DNA from: a virus | Length of the DNA stretch: 29,898 nt | Reading direction: 5' to 3' (one strand) | IMG/VR virus record: IMGVR_UViG_3300042562_000609 | Coordinates: 1-29,898 of that record | Part shown: piece after piece, positions 23,897 to 29,898 of the stretch | Numbering within the stretch: the stretch's first letter is position 1 | How the letters are laid out: every line of letters begins with the position of its first letter | Position numbers and translations under genes: made by a program | Notes under the pieces: model-generated | What the model saw: only the letters and a program-made list of their open reading frames with translations | What the model was told of the DNA's origin: nothing | Databases searched by the model: none

Positions 23897-23965
23897 CGTG
23901 GATAGAACGGAGGTAATTAGCCGTTTGAAAAGTGAAGCAGTTACACCTTCCACGTTTCTTTTTTT
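23897..23965 (+). ncRNA. Candidate structured small RNA 2
   Basis: About 69 nt. CGTGGA at 23897-23902 pairs with TCCACG at 23949-23954, enclosing a perfect AACGG (23906-23910)/CCGTT (23921-23925) hairpin with a 10-base loop and a weaker GTG/CAC hairpin. The closing stem is followed by a T-rich tract at 23955-23965. It shares with RNA 1 the ordered motifs TAATTA(C/G)CC, GTGAAG and CACC at similar spacing. It could also be the 5' leader or attenuator of the HNH gene that begins 25 bases later. Confidence 0.45.
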
Positions 23966-23990
23966 AACTGTAAATTTTAACTGTAAAAAT

Positions 23991-24509
23991 ATGCAAGAAG
24001 TATGGATGCCAGTAGTCGGTTATGAAGGACTATATCAAGTGAGTAATTTAGGTAATGTTAAAAGTTTGCCTAGAAATGGAACTATTAAAACGGAAAGAAT
24101 TTTAATTCAACAGCAAAATGGATATGGATATTTACACGTTGGATTAAGAAATAATGGTTTAAAAACAAAACATGTTCATAGGCTAGTTGCTGATGCTTTT
24201 TTAAATTATATTGCTCAAAAAGGTAAAATTGTAATTGACCATTTAGATAATAATAAATTAAATAATAGGTTAGATAATTTACAAATCATATCGCATAGAG
24301 AAAATATTAGTAAAGATAGAAAAAACAATACAGGAATAACTGGTGTTAGATGGTCAAAATATCACAATAAATTTATAGCTCAAATTGGTTATAATAATAA
24401 AAACTATCATTTGGGTTGTTTTGATTGTAAATATGAAGCACATTTAGTATATCAAAATAAATTAAAAGAAGTTATTAACATAAATAAACAAAGTAAAGAT
24501 GAAAATTGA
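23991..24509 (+). CDS. HNH endonuclease with NUMOD4 and AP2-like domains
   Basis: 172 residues from ATG 23991. A longer frame to 23871 would run through the structured segment, and NUMOD4 begins immediately after this ATG (EVWMPVVGYEGLYQVSNLGN). HNH core: HVHRLVADAF, IVIDHLDNNKLNNRLDNLQI, SHREN; His84 likely catalytic. C-terminal AP2-like DNA-binding domain at about 111-160: NTGITGVRWSKYHNKFIAQI, then a Tyr/His stretch and LGCFDCKYEAHLVYQNKL. A free-standing homing-type endonuclease placed between exonuclease and SSB genes; its 3' end overlaps the SSB start by 11 bases. Strongly AT-rich. Confidence 0.9.
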   Translation: MQEVWMPVVGYEGLYQVSNLGNVKSLPRNGTIKTERILIQQQNGYGYLHVGLRNNGLKTKHVHRLVADAFLNYIAQKGKIVIDHLDNNKLNNRLDNLQIISHRENISKDRKNNTGITGVRWSKYHNKFIAQIGYNNKNYHLGCFDCKYEAHLVYQNKLKEVININKQSKDEN

Positions 24510-24843
24510 AGGGTTAGTGTACAAAATTGGCACAAAAGAGGTTAAGAGTGAGAAATTCACTAAACAGGATGTAATTTTAGAAGTTGATGAAGGACCATAC
24601 AAGCAACATTTATCAATTCAATTTGTGAATGACAAGTGCGCCTTGCTGCAGAATTTAGCAGTAGGTAATAAGGTAGGTATTGAAATCAATATTAAAGGGC
24701 GTTTATGGACGAATGCAGCAGGTGTTGAAACTTGTTTTAATACTTTAGAAGGTTGGAAGTTGGACGTTTTAGACTTGAATAACGCTGTAACAAACGTGCC
24801 TATTCAAAATGAATTTGAAGAAAATCAGGATTTACCTTTTTGA
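24499..24843 (+). CDS. Single-stranded DNA-binding protein, OB fold (DUF3127-like)
   Basis: 114 residues. The OB-fold pattern is VYKIGTKEVKSEKFTKQDVI, YKQHLSIQFVNDKCALLQNL, VGIEINIKGRLWTNAAGVE, FNTLEGWKL, and the tail is acidic ending ENQDLPF, the tip by which SSBs recruit partner proteins. This matches the DUF3127 group of SSB-like proteins common in Bacteroidota. It should coat ssDNA in replication and recombination. It starts inside the end of the HNH gene and is followed by a terminator. Confidence 0.85.
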   Translation: MKIEGLVYKIGTKEVKSEKFTKQDVILEVDEGPYKQHLSIQFVNDKCALLQNLAVGNKVGIEINIKGRLWTNAAGVETCFNTLEGWKLDVLDLNNAVTNVPIQNEFEENQDLPF

Positions 24844-24850
24844 TAACAAT

Positions 24851-24871
24851 GGGGGCGTAAAAACCCCTTTT
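24851..24871 (+). terminator. Rho-independent terminator after the SSB gene
   Basis: GGGG (within 24851-24855) and CCCC at 24864-24867 pair over an A-rich loop, followed by TTTT. It lies 8 bases after the SSB stop. Unlike the terminators at 971 and 3844, no TAnnTTTG element follows it. Confidence 0.6.
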
Positions 24872-24885
24872 AAAAACACGAAATA

Positions 24886-25113
24886 ATGACAGCAAAACAA
24901 CTATCTAAAGTAAACAGTTTAGCAAGGGAGATGATACAACACCATTTACTCACTGAAAATATCACATTAGCGAAGTTTTCCAGAGATGCCGGATTGAGTC
25001 AGAATCAAATATGGCTTTATTTAAACGCTGAAAACACGACTAAAGGTCTTCACACAACAACACTTGAGAAAATAGGCAAATATCTATTAGATTATGAAAA
25101 TAGCAATATTTAA
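24886..25113 (+). CDS. Small helix-turn-helix protein (75 aa)
   Basis: 75 residues. ENITLAKFSRDAGLSQNQIW followed by LYLNAENTTKGLHTTTLEKI forms a XRE/Cro-like helix-turn-helix arrangement (helix, turn after DAG, recognition helix SQNQIW). It may regulate phage operons, for example at the TACGTA repeats, but no target can be shown. It lies after a terminator, with no clear promoter, and overlaps the next gene by 20 bases. Confidence 0.65.
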   Translation: MTAKQLSKVNSLAREMIQHHLLTENITLAKFSRDAGLSQNQIWLYLNAENTTKGLHTTTLEKIGKYLLDYENSNI

Positions 25114-25303
25114 AATCGGAGTGTTTATCGTAATTTGTGCGCAAGTATTCGCAGTATTTTGGATATTGAAACCCGAAAAGAAGGTGACAAAAAAACGGAT
25201 AAAAAAGAAGGTTTACTACTTTTTAGACCCAATCGACTCAGCAAACGATAAATCCTTAAGTAACGGGAAGAGAAATTACTACAATTATTTAGAAACAAAT
25301 TAA
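25094..25303 (+). CDS. Small membrane-anchored protein (69 aa)
   Basis: 69 residues. An N-terminal membrane segment (FKIGVFIVICAQVFAVFWIL) is followed by a highly basic stretch (KPEKKVTKKRIKKKVYYFLD) and a polar tail. One helix with a positive cytoplasmic side. It overlaps the HTH gene. It may take part in host membrane interaction or superinfection exclusion; function is not known. Confidence 0.55.
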   Translation: MKIAIFKIGVFIVICAQVFAVFWILKPEKKVTKKRIKKKVYYFLDPIDSANDKSLSNGKRNYYNYLETN

Positions 25304-25314
25304 AAACAGAAATT

Positions 25315-25392
25315 ATGAACGAGAACATAGCAATTATCAGATTTTTATTAGCATTGGTAACAATTGCATTTAGTATTTATTTATTTTTTTAA
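25315..25392 (+). CDS. Tiny membrane peptide (25 aa)
   Basis: The start context GAAATTATG is the same as at well-supported genes here. The product begins MNENIAIIRF and the remaining residues form a single hydrophobic helix ending YLFF. It sits 11 bases after the preceding stop. A 25-residue single-helix peptide could be a small regulator of membrane proteins or a lysis helper; real but unproven. Confidence 0.4.
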   Translation: MNENIAIIRFLLALVTIAFSIYLFF

Positions 25393-25411
25393 CAATTATC
25401 AATTTATTCAT

Positions 25412-25419
25412 TATCTTTC
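25412..25419 (+). promoter_or_regulatory. TATCTTTC promoter-like element
   Basis: TATCTTTC differs from TAnnTTTG only in the last base. It lies 11 bases before the GTG start at 25431. Confidence 0.35.
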
Positions 25420-25430
25420 GCAAAAAACAC

Positions 25431-25694
25431 GTGGAAAAATGCGCTAAATATCTAAATGGAATACCGACCGAAGAGTGGCTAGCAACGATAATTACCGTAA
25501 AGTACAAAGAAGCCTTGATAGGTTACTCAATAGGCTTTAAAACGGATGCTATACCTACAATTTGCGTACAAAAAAGTATTAACATTTGGAAATTGAAGCA
25601 GGAACTACGAAAACACGAAATAGGAATATTAACCACTAAATCAATAGGACATTTACACTACATTTATTTTTTACGTTATTCAAACGAAAATTAA
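25431..25694 (+). CDS. Hypothetical protein with GTG start (87 aa)
   Basis: 87 residues from GTG 25431; no nearby in-frame ATG precedes the conserved-looking start (EKCAKYLNGIPTEEWLATII). Mixed alpha/beta composition with a basic C-terminal half (WKLKQELRKHEIGIL) and an aromatic end (HLHYIYFLRYSNEN). No family recognised. A promoter-like element lies just upstream, and a TATCTTTG element starts right after the stop. Confidence 0.6.
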   Translation: MEKCAKYLNGIPTEEWLATIITVKYKEALIGYSIGFKTDAIPTICVQKSINIWKLKQELRKHEIGILTTKSIGHLHYIYFLRYSNEN

Positions 25695-25702
25695 TATCTT
25701 TG
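25695..25702 (+). promoter_or_regulatory. TATCTTTG promoter element for an intergenic transcript
   Basis: Exact TAnnTTTG match, starting with the base after the TAA stop of the upstream gene. Expected transcript start near 25707. Confidence 0.55.
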
Positions 25703-25706
25703 CATT

Positions 25707-25769
25707 GACTAGTGTTTAGGTTTTGTAGCGCACAAGGGGAGTAGCGGATACAAACTTTGTGCGTTTTTT
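25707..25769 (+). ncRNA. Candidate structured RNA 3 or attenuator before the packaging genes
   Basis: About 63 nt. CGCACAA at 25729-25735 pairs perfectly with TTGTGCG at 25757-25763, followed by six Ts (25764-25769), a terminator arrangement with a 21-base loop. TTTGTA at 25722-25727 is the exact inverse of TACAAA at 25749-25754. The order A-B-A'-B' means either a pseudoknot or two mutually exclusive stems, as in attenuators. The downstream gene starts 20 bases after the T-tract. Confidence 0.5.
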
Positions 25770-25789
25770 AACAATTAAAACGAACAATT

Positions 25790-26011
25790 ATGAACAAAAA
25801 GCTAAAAGTAGCGTTAGGAATCACCTTACTACCAATATTCGGAATAATCTTCTTTATTGATAGAGCAATGTTATTCTTTTTACCTTGGTTACAACAATCA
25901 AAAATCACAACCTGGTTTGAAGGTCAAAAAGAGATGGCTAGCTCATTCACACGTGTGTTATCTTTAGGGGTGATATTAGGAATTTATTGGACTGTTAGAT
26001 TATTTATCTAA
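25790..26011 (+). CDS. Small membrane protein (73 aa, two helices)
   Basis: 73 residues with two membrane segments: VALGITLLPIFGIIFFIDRA extended by MLFFLPWL, and SFTRVLSLGVILGIYWTVRL. Between them lies a polar loop (QQSKITTWFEGQKEM). This arrangement occurs in small Bacteroidota phage proteins upstream of terminase genes as far as I recall; function unknown. Holin-like action is possible but the lysis cassette is elsewhere. Confidence 0.6.
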   Translation: MNKKLKVALGITLLPIFGIIFFIDRAMLFFLPWLQQSKITTWFEGQKEMASSFTRVLSLGVILGIYWTVRLFI

Positions 26012-26012
26012 A

Positions 26013-26180
26013 ATGGGATTAAATAAGAATCCGATCGGGCTAGGCGACACAGTAGAGAACATACTTGAATCAACAGGAATAGCCAAAGTAGTTAAGAGCG
26101 TGATAAAGACGTGCAACTGCGGAAAACGAAAGGATTTATTGAATAAAATAGTACCGTACAGAAGTGCGAAAAAAACGTGA
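26013..26180 (+). CDS. GLGDTVE...CNCGKRK family small protein (55 aa)
   Basis: 55 residues: PIGLGDTVENILESTGIAKV, then VIKTCNCGKRKDLLNKIVPY. I recognise the pattern GLGDT.E...ATGI.K.V..... C.C.KRK..LN...PY as a recurrent small protein in Bacteroidota phages, placed just before the terminase genes. The CxC-KRK segment could bind metal or nucleic acid. Function unknown. It starts one base after the preceding stop. A tandem AAAAAAACGTG repeat forms its end and the leader of the next gene. Confidence 0.7.
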   Translation: MGLNKNPIGLGDTVENILESTGIAKVVKSVIKTCNCGKRKDLLNKIVPYRSAKKT

Positions 26181-26195
26181 AAAAAACGTGAAAAA

Positions 26196-26504
26196 ATGGC
26201 AAACGAAGAAAACTTAAAACCATTTGGTAAAAATAACAATGCGAATCCTAAGGGAAGAGGCAAGGGTGTACGTAATAGAAGCACCATATTGAAAGAGCTA
26301 TTGTCACTAAACGACAACGAACTCAAAATGCACTTAGCCCAAATCAATAAGGCAATCGAAAAAGAAGATACAAACGCTTACAAGGCGGTACTTGACTCAG
26401 CATATGGCGCACCCGTTCAACAAATCGAACAAACAAACACTGAAATAGACCTATCCAACCTCACTACGGACGAATTAAGGGACTTATTAAAGGAAGATGA
26501 ATGA
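26196..26504 (+). CDS. Terminase small subunit-like protein
   Basis: 102 residues. The N-terminal PFGKNNNANPKGRGKGVRN stretch is the NPKGRPKG-type (DUF5681-like) signature often found directly upstream of terminase large subunits, followed by helices (STILKELLSLNDNELKMHLA, DTNAYKAVLDSAYGAP) and an acidic C-terminus (LTTDELRDLLKEDE). It should recognise phage DNA for packaging. It overlaps terL by 8 bases. Small-subunit role is inferred from position and motif. Confidence 0.7.
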   Translation: MANEENLKPFGKNNNANPKGRGKGVRNRSTILKELLSLNDNELKMHLAQINKAIEKEDTNAYKAVLDSAYGAPVQQIEQTNTEIDLSNLTTDELRDLLKEDE

Positions 26505-27855
26505 ACGTAAGGAATACGCTAAACGAATGCTTAGGAATGAGCTATCAAGACGTTCACTCTGGGAGTTTTGTATGGCTTATGACCGTACTTTTTTCGTAAA
26601 TAGACCGTTCCTTAAAGAAATAGCGGACGCTTTCCAAGAAATTGAAGAGAAAACAATCAAGAGTTTAAGCGTTTCAATGCCACCTAGAGCAGGTAAATCG
26701 TATATCACTTCGTTATTCTGTGCATGGACAATCGGAAAAAATCCGACTAAGAGCGTAATGCGTAACACGTGTACAGCTACTTTGTTCTTAAAATTCAGTT
26801 ATGACGTTAGAGCAATCGTTAAGAGTGATAAATACCGTTCAATATTTCCTAATGTAAGCCTATCAGATGATAAATCGAACCTACAAGGGTGGAATACCAA
26901 TACGAGTAAACAAGTAGGGTATTTCGGTGCGGGTGTTGGTGGTACTATAATTGGGTTCGGAGCGTCAAACGTTGCGATAACAGATGACCTTTACCGAGGC
27001 ATTGAAGACGCACTATCCGACACTGTGAACGATAGAATCAATCAATGGAAGGAATCAACACACGATAGTAGGTTTGAGAGTGGATGTGCCAGGATTGACA
27101 TAGGCACTAGATGGTCTTTAAACGATGTTATAGGCCGCAATATTGAGTCAAAGATATACGATAAATCGATTATTGTGAGTGCTATGAATGACCAAGGGGA
27201 GTCATTTTGTGAGGACGTGCTAACAACAGCTGAATACATAGAAAAAAAGAAACGTACAGCACCCGAAATATGGGAAGCAGAGTACCAACAGCAGCCAGTA
27301 GATATGAAAGGACGGTTGTTTAATAACCTTAATTTTCTTACTAAAGAGGAGTTTGCCGAAATCACGAAATCAAACCCTATTGAAGGTTGTCTTGGCTACG
27401 TGGACGTTAGTGACCAAGGCACTGATTATACGTCAGTTGCAATTTGTGCAATTGTGAAGAAACAGCTGTTTATTGTGGACTATTTAATGACTAGAGATAA
27501 TACCGACATTACGATCCCTCAAACAGCTGCAATGTTGGATAAATGGAACGTAAGTTATTGTAGGGTCGAAAGTAATTCGATGGGCGCAATGTTTGAACGT
27601 CAACTTAGAACGATAACAAGGACAAAAACACTACAAGTACATAACACGCAAAATAAAATAACGCGAATAATAATGAGTTCTGCTCACGTAATGAATTCTA
27701 TGATTTTTATACGCAATGGAGACAATCAATCCGAGTTATTTATCCAAAATGTACTAAGTTTTAGTAAGGAGGGTAAGAACAAGAATGACGACGCTCCTGA
27801 CTGTTTAAGTGGATTATCTATATTTGTTCAATCAATGTTTAAAAAATTGTCTTAA
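26497..27855 (+). CDS. terL: Terminase large subunit
   Basis: 452 residues. The ATPase domain has Walker A-like MPPRAGKS at 61-68 (deviant form common in TerL) and Walker B NVAITDD at 158-164. The RNase H-like nuclease domain has GYVDVSDQGTDY (Asp303) and ends with KNDDAPDCLSGLSIF (Asp435 region). It powers DNA translocation into the prohead and cuts concatemers. The length is usual for the family. The stop codon TAA is also the beginning of the portal promoter element. Confidence 0.92.
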   Translation: MNERKEYAKRMLRNELSRRSLWEFCMAYDRTFFVNRPFLKEIADAFQEIEEKTIKSLSVSMPPRAGKSYITSLFCAWTIGKNPTKSVMRNTCTATLFLKFSYDVRAIVKSDKYRSIFPNVSLSDDKSNLQGWNTNTSKQVGYFGAGVGGTIIGFGASNVAITDDLYRGIEDALSDTVNDRINQWKESTHDSRFESGCARIDIGTRWSLNDVIGRNIESKIYDKSIIVSAMNDQGESFCEDVLTTAEYIEKKKRTAPEIWEAEYQQQPVDMKGRLFNNLNFLTKEEFAEITKSNPIEGCLGYVDVSDQGTDYTSVAICAIVKKQLFIVDYLMTRDNTDITIPQTAAMLDKWNVSYCRVESNSMGAMFERQLRTITRTKTLQVHNTQNKITRIIMSSAHVMNSMIFIRNGDNQSELFIQNVLSFSKEGKNKNDDAPDCLSGLSIFVQSMFKKLS

Positions 27856-27860
27856 CTTTG
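27853..27860 (+). promoter_or_regulatory. TAACTTTG promoter element before the portal gene
   Basis: Exact TAnnTTTG match that uses the TAA stop of terL as its first three bases. The portal ATG lies 22 bases downstream. It would drive portal and protease/capsid expression. Confidence 0.6.
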
Positions 27861-27881
27861 CTTAAATTCTAATCAATTCAG

Positions 27882-29153
27882 ATGGAGATAAATTTTTGGG
27901 AGTCGTTTTTTGGCGTTAACAGCGGTCAACAGAATAGATTCATAAACCAATTCAATAGACTAAGACCTATACAAAACCAAGTGTGGGGTGTAAAAAATGC
28001 CATTTGGATTGATACGAACAACGCTTGGGAGTGGTTCCTAACTATTCCAGAGTTCAGAGCCGTTATTGATAAGCGTGCCTCGATGATGAGTTCAAACGTG
28101 CCAAAGTTATACGATAAAGATAACGTTGAAATAACGGATCATTGGTTTTTAGATATGGTTAATCGACCAAACCCCGTTCAAAGTTGGTCAGATGTTGTCT
28201 ATTCACTATCGGTTAATGATGCTTTATACTCAAATGCATTCGGTTATTGTCCATTAAGAGCGTTTAACCAACGTAATTTATTTGTCCCGCTACCTAGTAA
28301 TAAGATTCAAATACAAACTAGCGGCAAAACGCTTAAACAAATGGACGTGAACGGTCTTATTGACGGTTATAAATTCGAGTATGATGACAACGAAATCGAG
28401 ACTTTGCCAATAGAAGATGTTATTTATTTAACCACTACTGACGGTATGAACATAATCAAACCTACAAGTAGAATCGATGCACTTAAATATCCACTATCAA
28501 ACATTAAAGCAAGTTACCACAAGCGCAATGTATTGCTTGAAAATATCGGTGCAATAGGTATTTTGTCCGCTCAAAACTCAGATTTAGGCGGTTCTATTCC
28601 TATGACTCCCGAAGAAAAAAGAGAAATACAAAGGGATTGGTACAACCGAAGTAAAGACGAAATAATAATCACTGAAAGTCAAGTTAATTGGCAGTCGATG
28701 AGTTACCCAACAAGAGATTTGATGCTATTTGAAGAGCTTACAGCTGACAAAATGGCTATTATTGACGCTTACGGAATGAATGCAAATCTATTTTCAAGTG
28801 AGAAAGGTAGCACGTTCAGCAACGTTAAGGACTCGATTCGTATGGTTTACACAGATACAATTATTCCTGAGACTCAGCAGATGTACGATTCAATTTGTCA
28901 CCAATTAGGACTTGATAAGGAAGGCATACGTATTGAAGCGTGTTTCGACCATTTGAAAGTACTACAAGAAGACGAACAAGTGAAATATGCAGCAGAGAAA
29001 ATTGAAGCTGAAACGAGCAGCATAATGTTAAACGATGTAATAAAACTTAACACCGCAATTATTGCAGGACAAATGACACGTGAAACCGCTTTAAATTCTT
29101 TGGTTGCTCTTTATGAATGCGAACCCGAAGTAGCAGCAACTTTAATAATATAA
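27882..29153 (+). CDS. Portal protein
   Basis: 423 residues with the HK97-type portal pattern: PEFRAVIDKRASMMSSNVPK near the N-terminus, HWFLDMVNRPNPVQSWSDVV, SVNDALYSNAFGYCPLRAFN, IEDVIYLTTTDG, then MTPEEKREIQRDWYNRSKDE and the C-terminal clip/wing region ADKMAIIDAYGMNANLFSSE. It forms the dodecameric DNA gateway at the head vertex. Placed between terL and the protease, as usual. Stop is 2 bases before the next ATG. Confidence 0.9.
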   Translation: MEINFWESFFGVNSGQQNRFINQFNRLRPIQNQVWGVKNAIWIDTNNAWEWFLTIPEFRAVIDKRASMMSSNVPKLYDKDNVEITDHWFLDMVNRPNPVQSWSDVVYSLSVNDALYSNAFGYCPLRAFNQRNLFVPLPSNKIQIQTSGKTLKQMDVNGLIDGYKFEYDDNEIETLPIEDVIYLTTTDGMNIIKPTSRIDALKYPLSNIKASYHKRNVLLENIGAIGILSAQNSDLGGSIPMTPEEKREIQRDWYNRSKDEIIITESQVNWQSMSYPTRDLMLFEELTADKMAIIDAYGMNANLFSSEKGSTFSNVKDSIRMVYTDTIIPETQQMYDSICHQLGLDKEGIRIEACFDHLKVLQEDEQVKYAAEKIEAETSSIMLNDVIKLNTAIIAGQMTRETALNSLVALYECEPEVAATLII

Positions 29154-29155
29154 AT

Positions 29156-29898
29156 ATGAAATCAACTAACTACCAAACAAAAGGAGCAGCCGAAATAAAG
29201 GATATAAGCTCCGATAAAAGACAAGTAGCAATATACCTGGCGAAGTTCGATAATATCGACAGTGATAACGATATGATTAAAAAGGGTGCGTTTACCAAGT
29301 CAATACAAGAACGAGGTCCAGAAAGTTCATCTAACCGTAAAATAGCATTCTTAAGATGGCACGATTGGGAAAAGCAAATAGGTAAATTCAATCAAATAGG
29401 AGAGGATGAAATCGGTCTTTATGCTGTTGCTCAATTAGGTAATTCAACAATTGGAGAGGACGCTTGGAACGATTATAACGATGGAATAATTCGTGAACAT
29501 TCAATCGGATTTCAATACATTCAAGATAAAATGAAGTGGATAGATGACAGCACATTACCGTCGCAAGGTTACTATCAAATCAGTGAGTTGAAATTATACG
29601 AAGGTTCTGCGGTTACGTTTGGAGCAAATAGCGAAACGTATGTAGTTGACGTAATGAAGAGTGAAGATAAGGTAGAAAAGGCGGTTAAAATCTCAAATGA
29701 TATTGACTTACTTATCAAAGGTCTCGCAAATGGTAAGGGAAGTGATGAGCGCCTTTATGAAATGGAAATGAAATTAAAATATTTGAATAGTCAAATGCTT
29801 ATACTCGCAAAAAGTGAACCGTTCGTAAAAGAACATTCGCCAATTATCGAGCCAATAACAGCACCGAAACTATTCAATTGGAGTGAAGTAATAAACAA
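29156..29898 (+). CDS. Prohead protease (N-terminal part of a probable protease/capsid fusion; runs off the right edge)
   Basis: 247 complete codons from ATG 29156. HK97-type (U35-like) protease motifs: IKKGAFTKSI, FLRWHDWEKQIGKF with catalytic His69, REHSIGFQY with nucleophile Ser116, and KLYEGSAVTFGAN. Residues about 168-220 are charged helix (SDERLYEMEMKLKYLNSQML), similar to a capsid delta/scaffold domain. The end is APKLFNWSEVIN, a motif that normally precedes the capsid core. No stop is reached; if the window is circular the frame enters the capsid at base 2, for a 566-residue product. Otherwise the two genes are merely close. Confidence 0.88.
   Translation, partial: MKSTNYQTKGAAEIKDISSDKRQVAIYLAKFDNIDSDNDMIKKGAFTKSIQERGPESSSNRKIAFLRWHDWEKQIGKFNQIGEDEIGLYAVAQLGNSTIGEDAWNDYNDGIIREHSIGFQYIQDKMKWIDDSTLPSQGYYQISELKLYEGSAVTFGANSETYVVDVMKSEDKVEKAVKISNDIDLLIKGLANGKGSDERLYEMEMKLKYLNSQMLILAKSEPFVKEHSPIIEPITAPKLFNWSEVIN

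Noticed and set aside
23897-23965. tRNA or tRNA-like gene
   Set aside because: No T-arm (GTTC) or anticodon arm of proper size; the stems do not fit a cloverleaf.
23871-23990. N-terminal extension of the NUMOD4-HNH gene
   Set aside because: NUMOD4 begins right after ATG 23991; the upstream part overlaps a stem and T-tract.
1-29898. Direct terminal repeat at the window ends
   Set aside because: The first and last tens of bases do not match each other; circularity rests on the in-frame junction instead.
1-29898. Lysogeny genes or CRISPR array
   Set aside because: No recombinase motif, no divergent repressor, and no regular repeat-spacer structure seen on either strand.

Overview
The window reads as a tailed bacteriophage (Caudoviricetes, siphovirus-like, HK97-type head) infecting a member of the Bacteroidota, most likely a Flavobacterium-like host. 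The evidence is low GC, A-rich leaders (AAAATTATG) instead of Shine-Dalgarno sites, repeated TAnnTTTG promoter elements, and many small proteins of families I recognise from Bacteroidota phages. All genes lie on the + strand. I see no integrase, repressor module, tRNA or CRISPR array, so a virulent phage is the simplest reading.

The window is probably one complete, circularly permuted genome. The prohead protease frame running off the right end continues in frame into the capsid frame at the left end, and the junction residues resemble the usual pre-core segment of this capsid family. Joined, they would form one fused protease/capsid polyprotein of about 566 residues.

Layout: 1-3817 holds the capsid C-terminal part, a small protein, head-tail connector, neck protein, tail tube and a small protein. 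3890-15294 holds two small tail-assembly genes, tape measure, tail tip and hub proteins, fibre and accessory structural proteins. 15321-16215 is the lysis cassette: two small membrane proteins and an M15-type peptidase. 16216-16353 is a regulatory gap with TACGTA repeats and the early promoter. 16354-19390 holds many small early proteins, ending with a DnaA domain IV-like protein. 19395-22541 holds an HNH endonuclease, a candidate structured RNA, a replication initiator with internal iterons (likely the origin), a RecA/DnaB-type helicase and NinG. 22600-24843 is the recombination cassette: ERF annealase, YqaJ-type exonuclease, a second RNA plus HNH gene, and an OB-fold SSB. 24886-26180 holds a small HTH protein, several small membrane proteins and a third candidate RNA. 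26196-29898 is packaging and head: TerS-like, TerL, portal, and protease running over the end.

Transcription seems organised by hairpin terminators placed next to TAnnTTTG promoters. At 1009 and 3890 the start codon lies only 5-6 nt after the -7 element, implying leaderless or nearly leaderless mRNAs. The least explained parts are three short intergenic transcripts (about 19750-19846, 23897-23965 and 25707-25769), each with its own promoter-like element, a closing stem and a U-tract; the first two share spaced motifs and both sit beside HNH genes.
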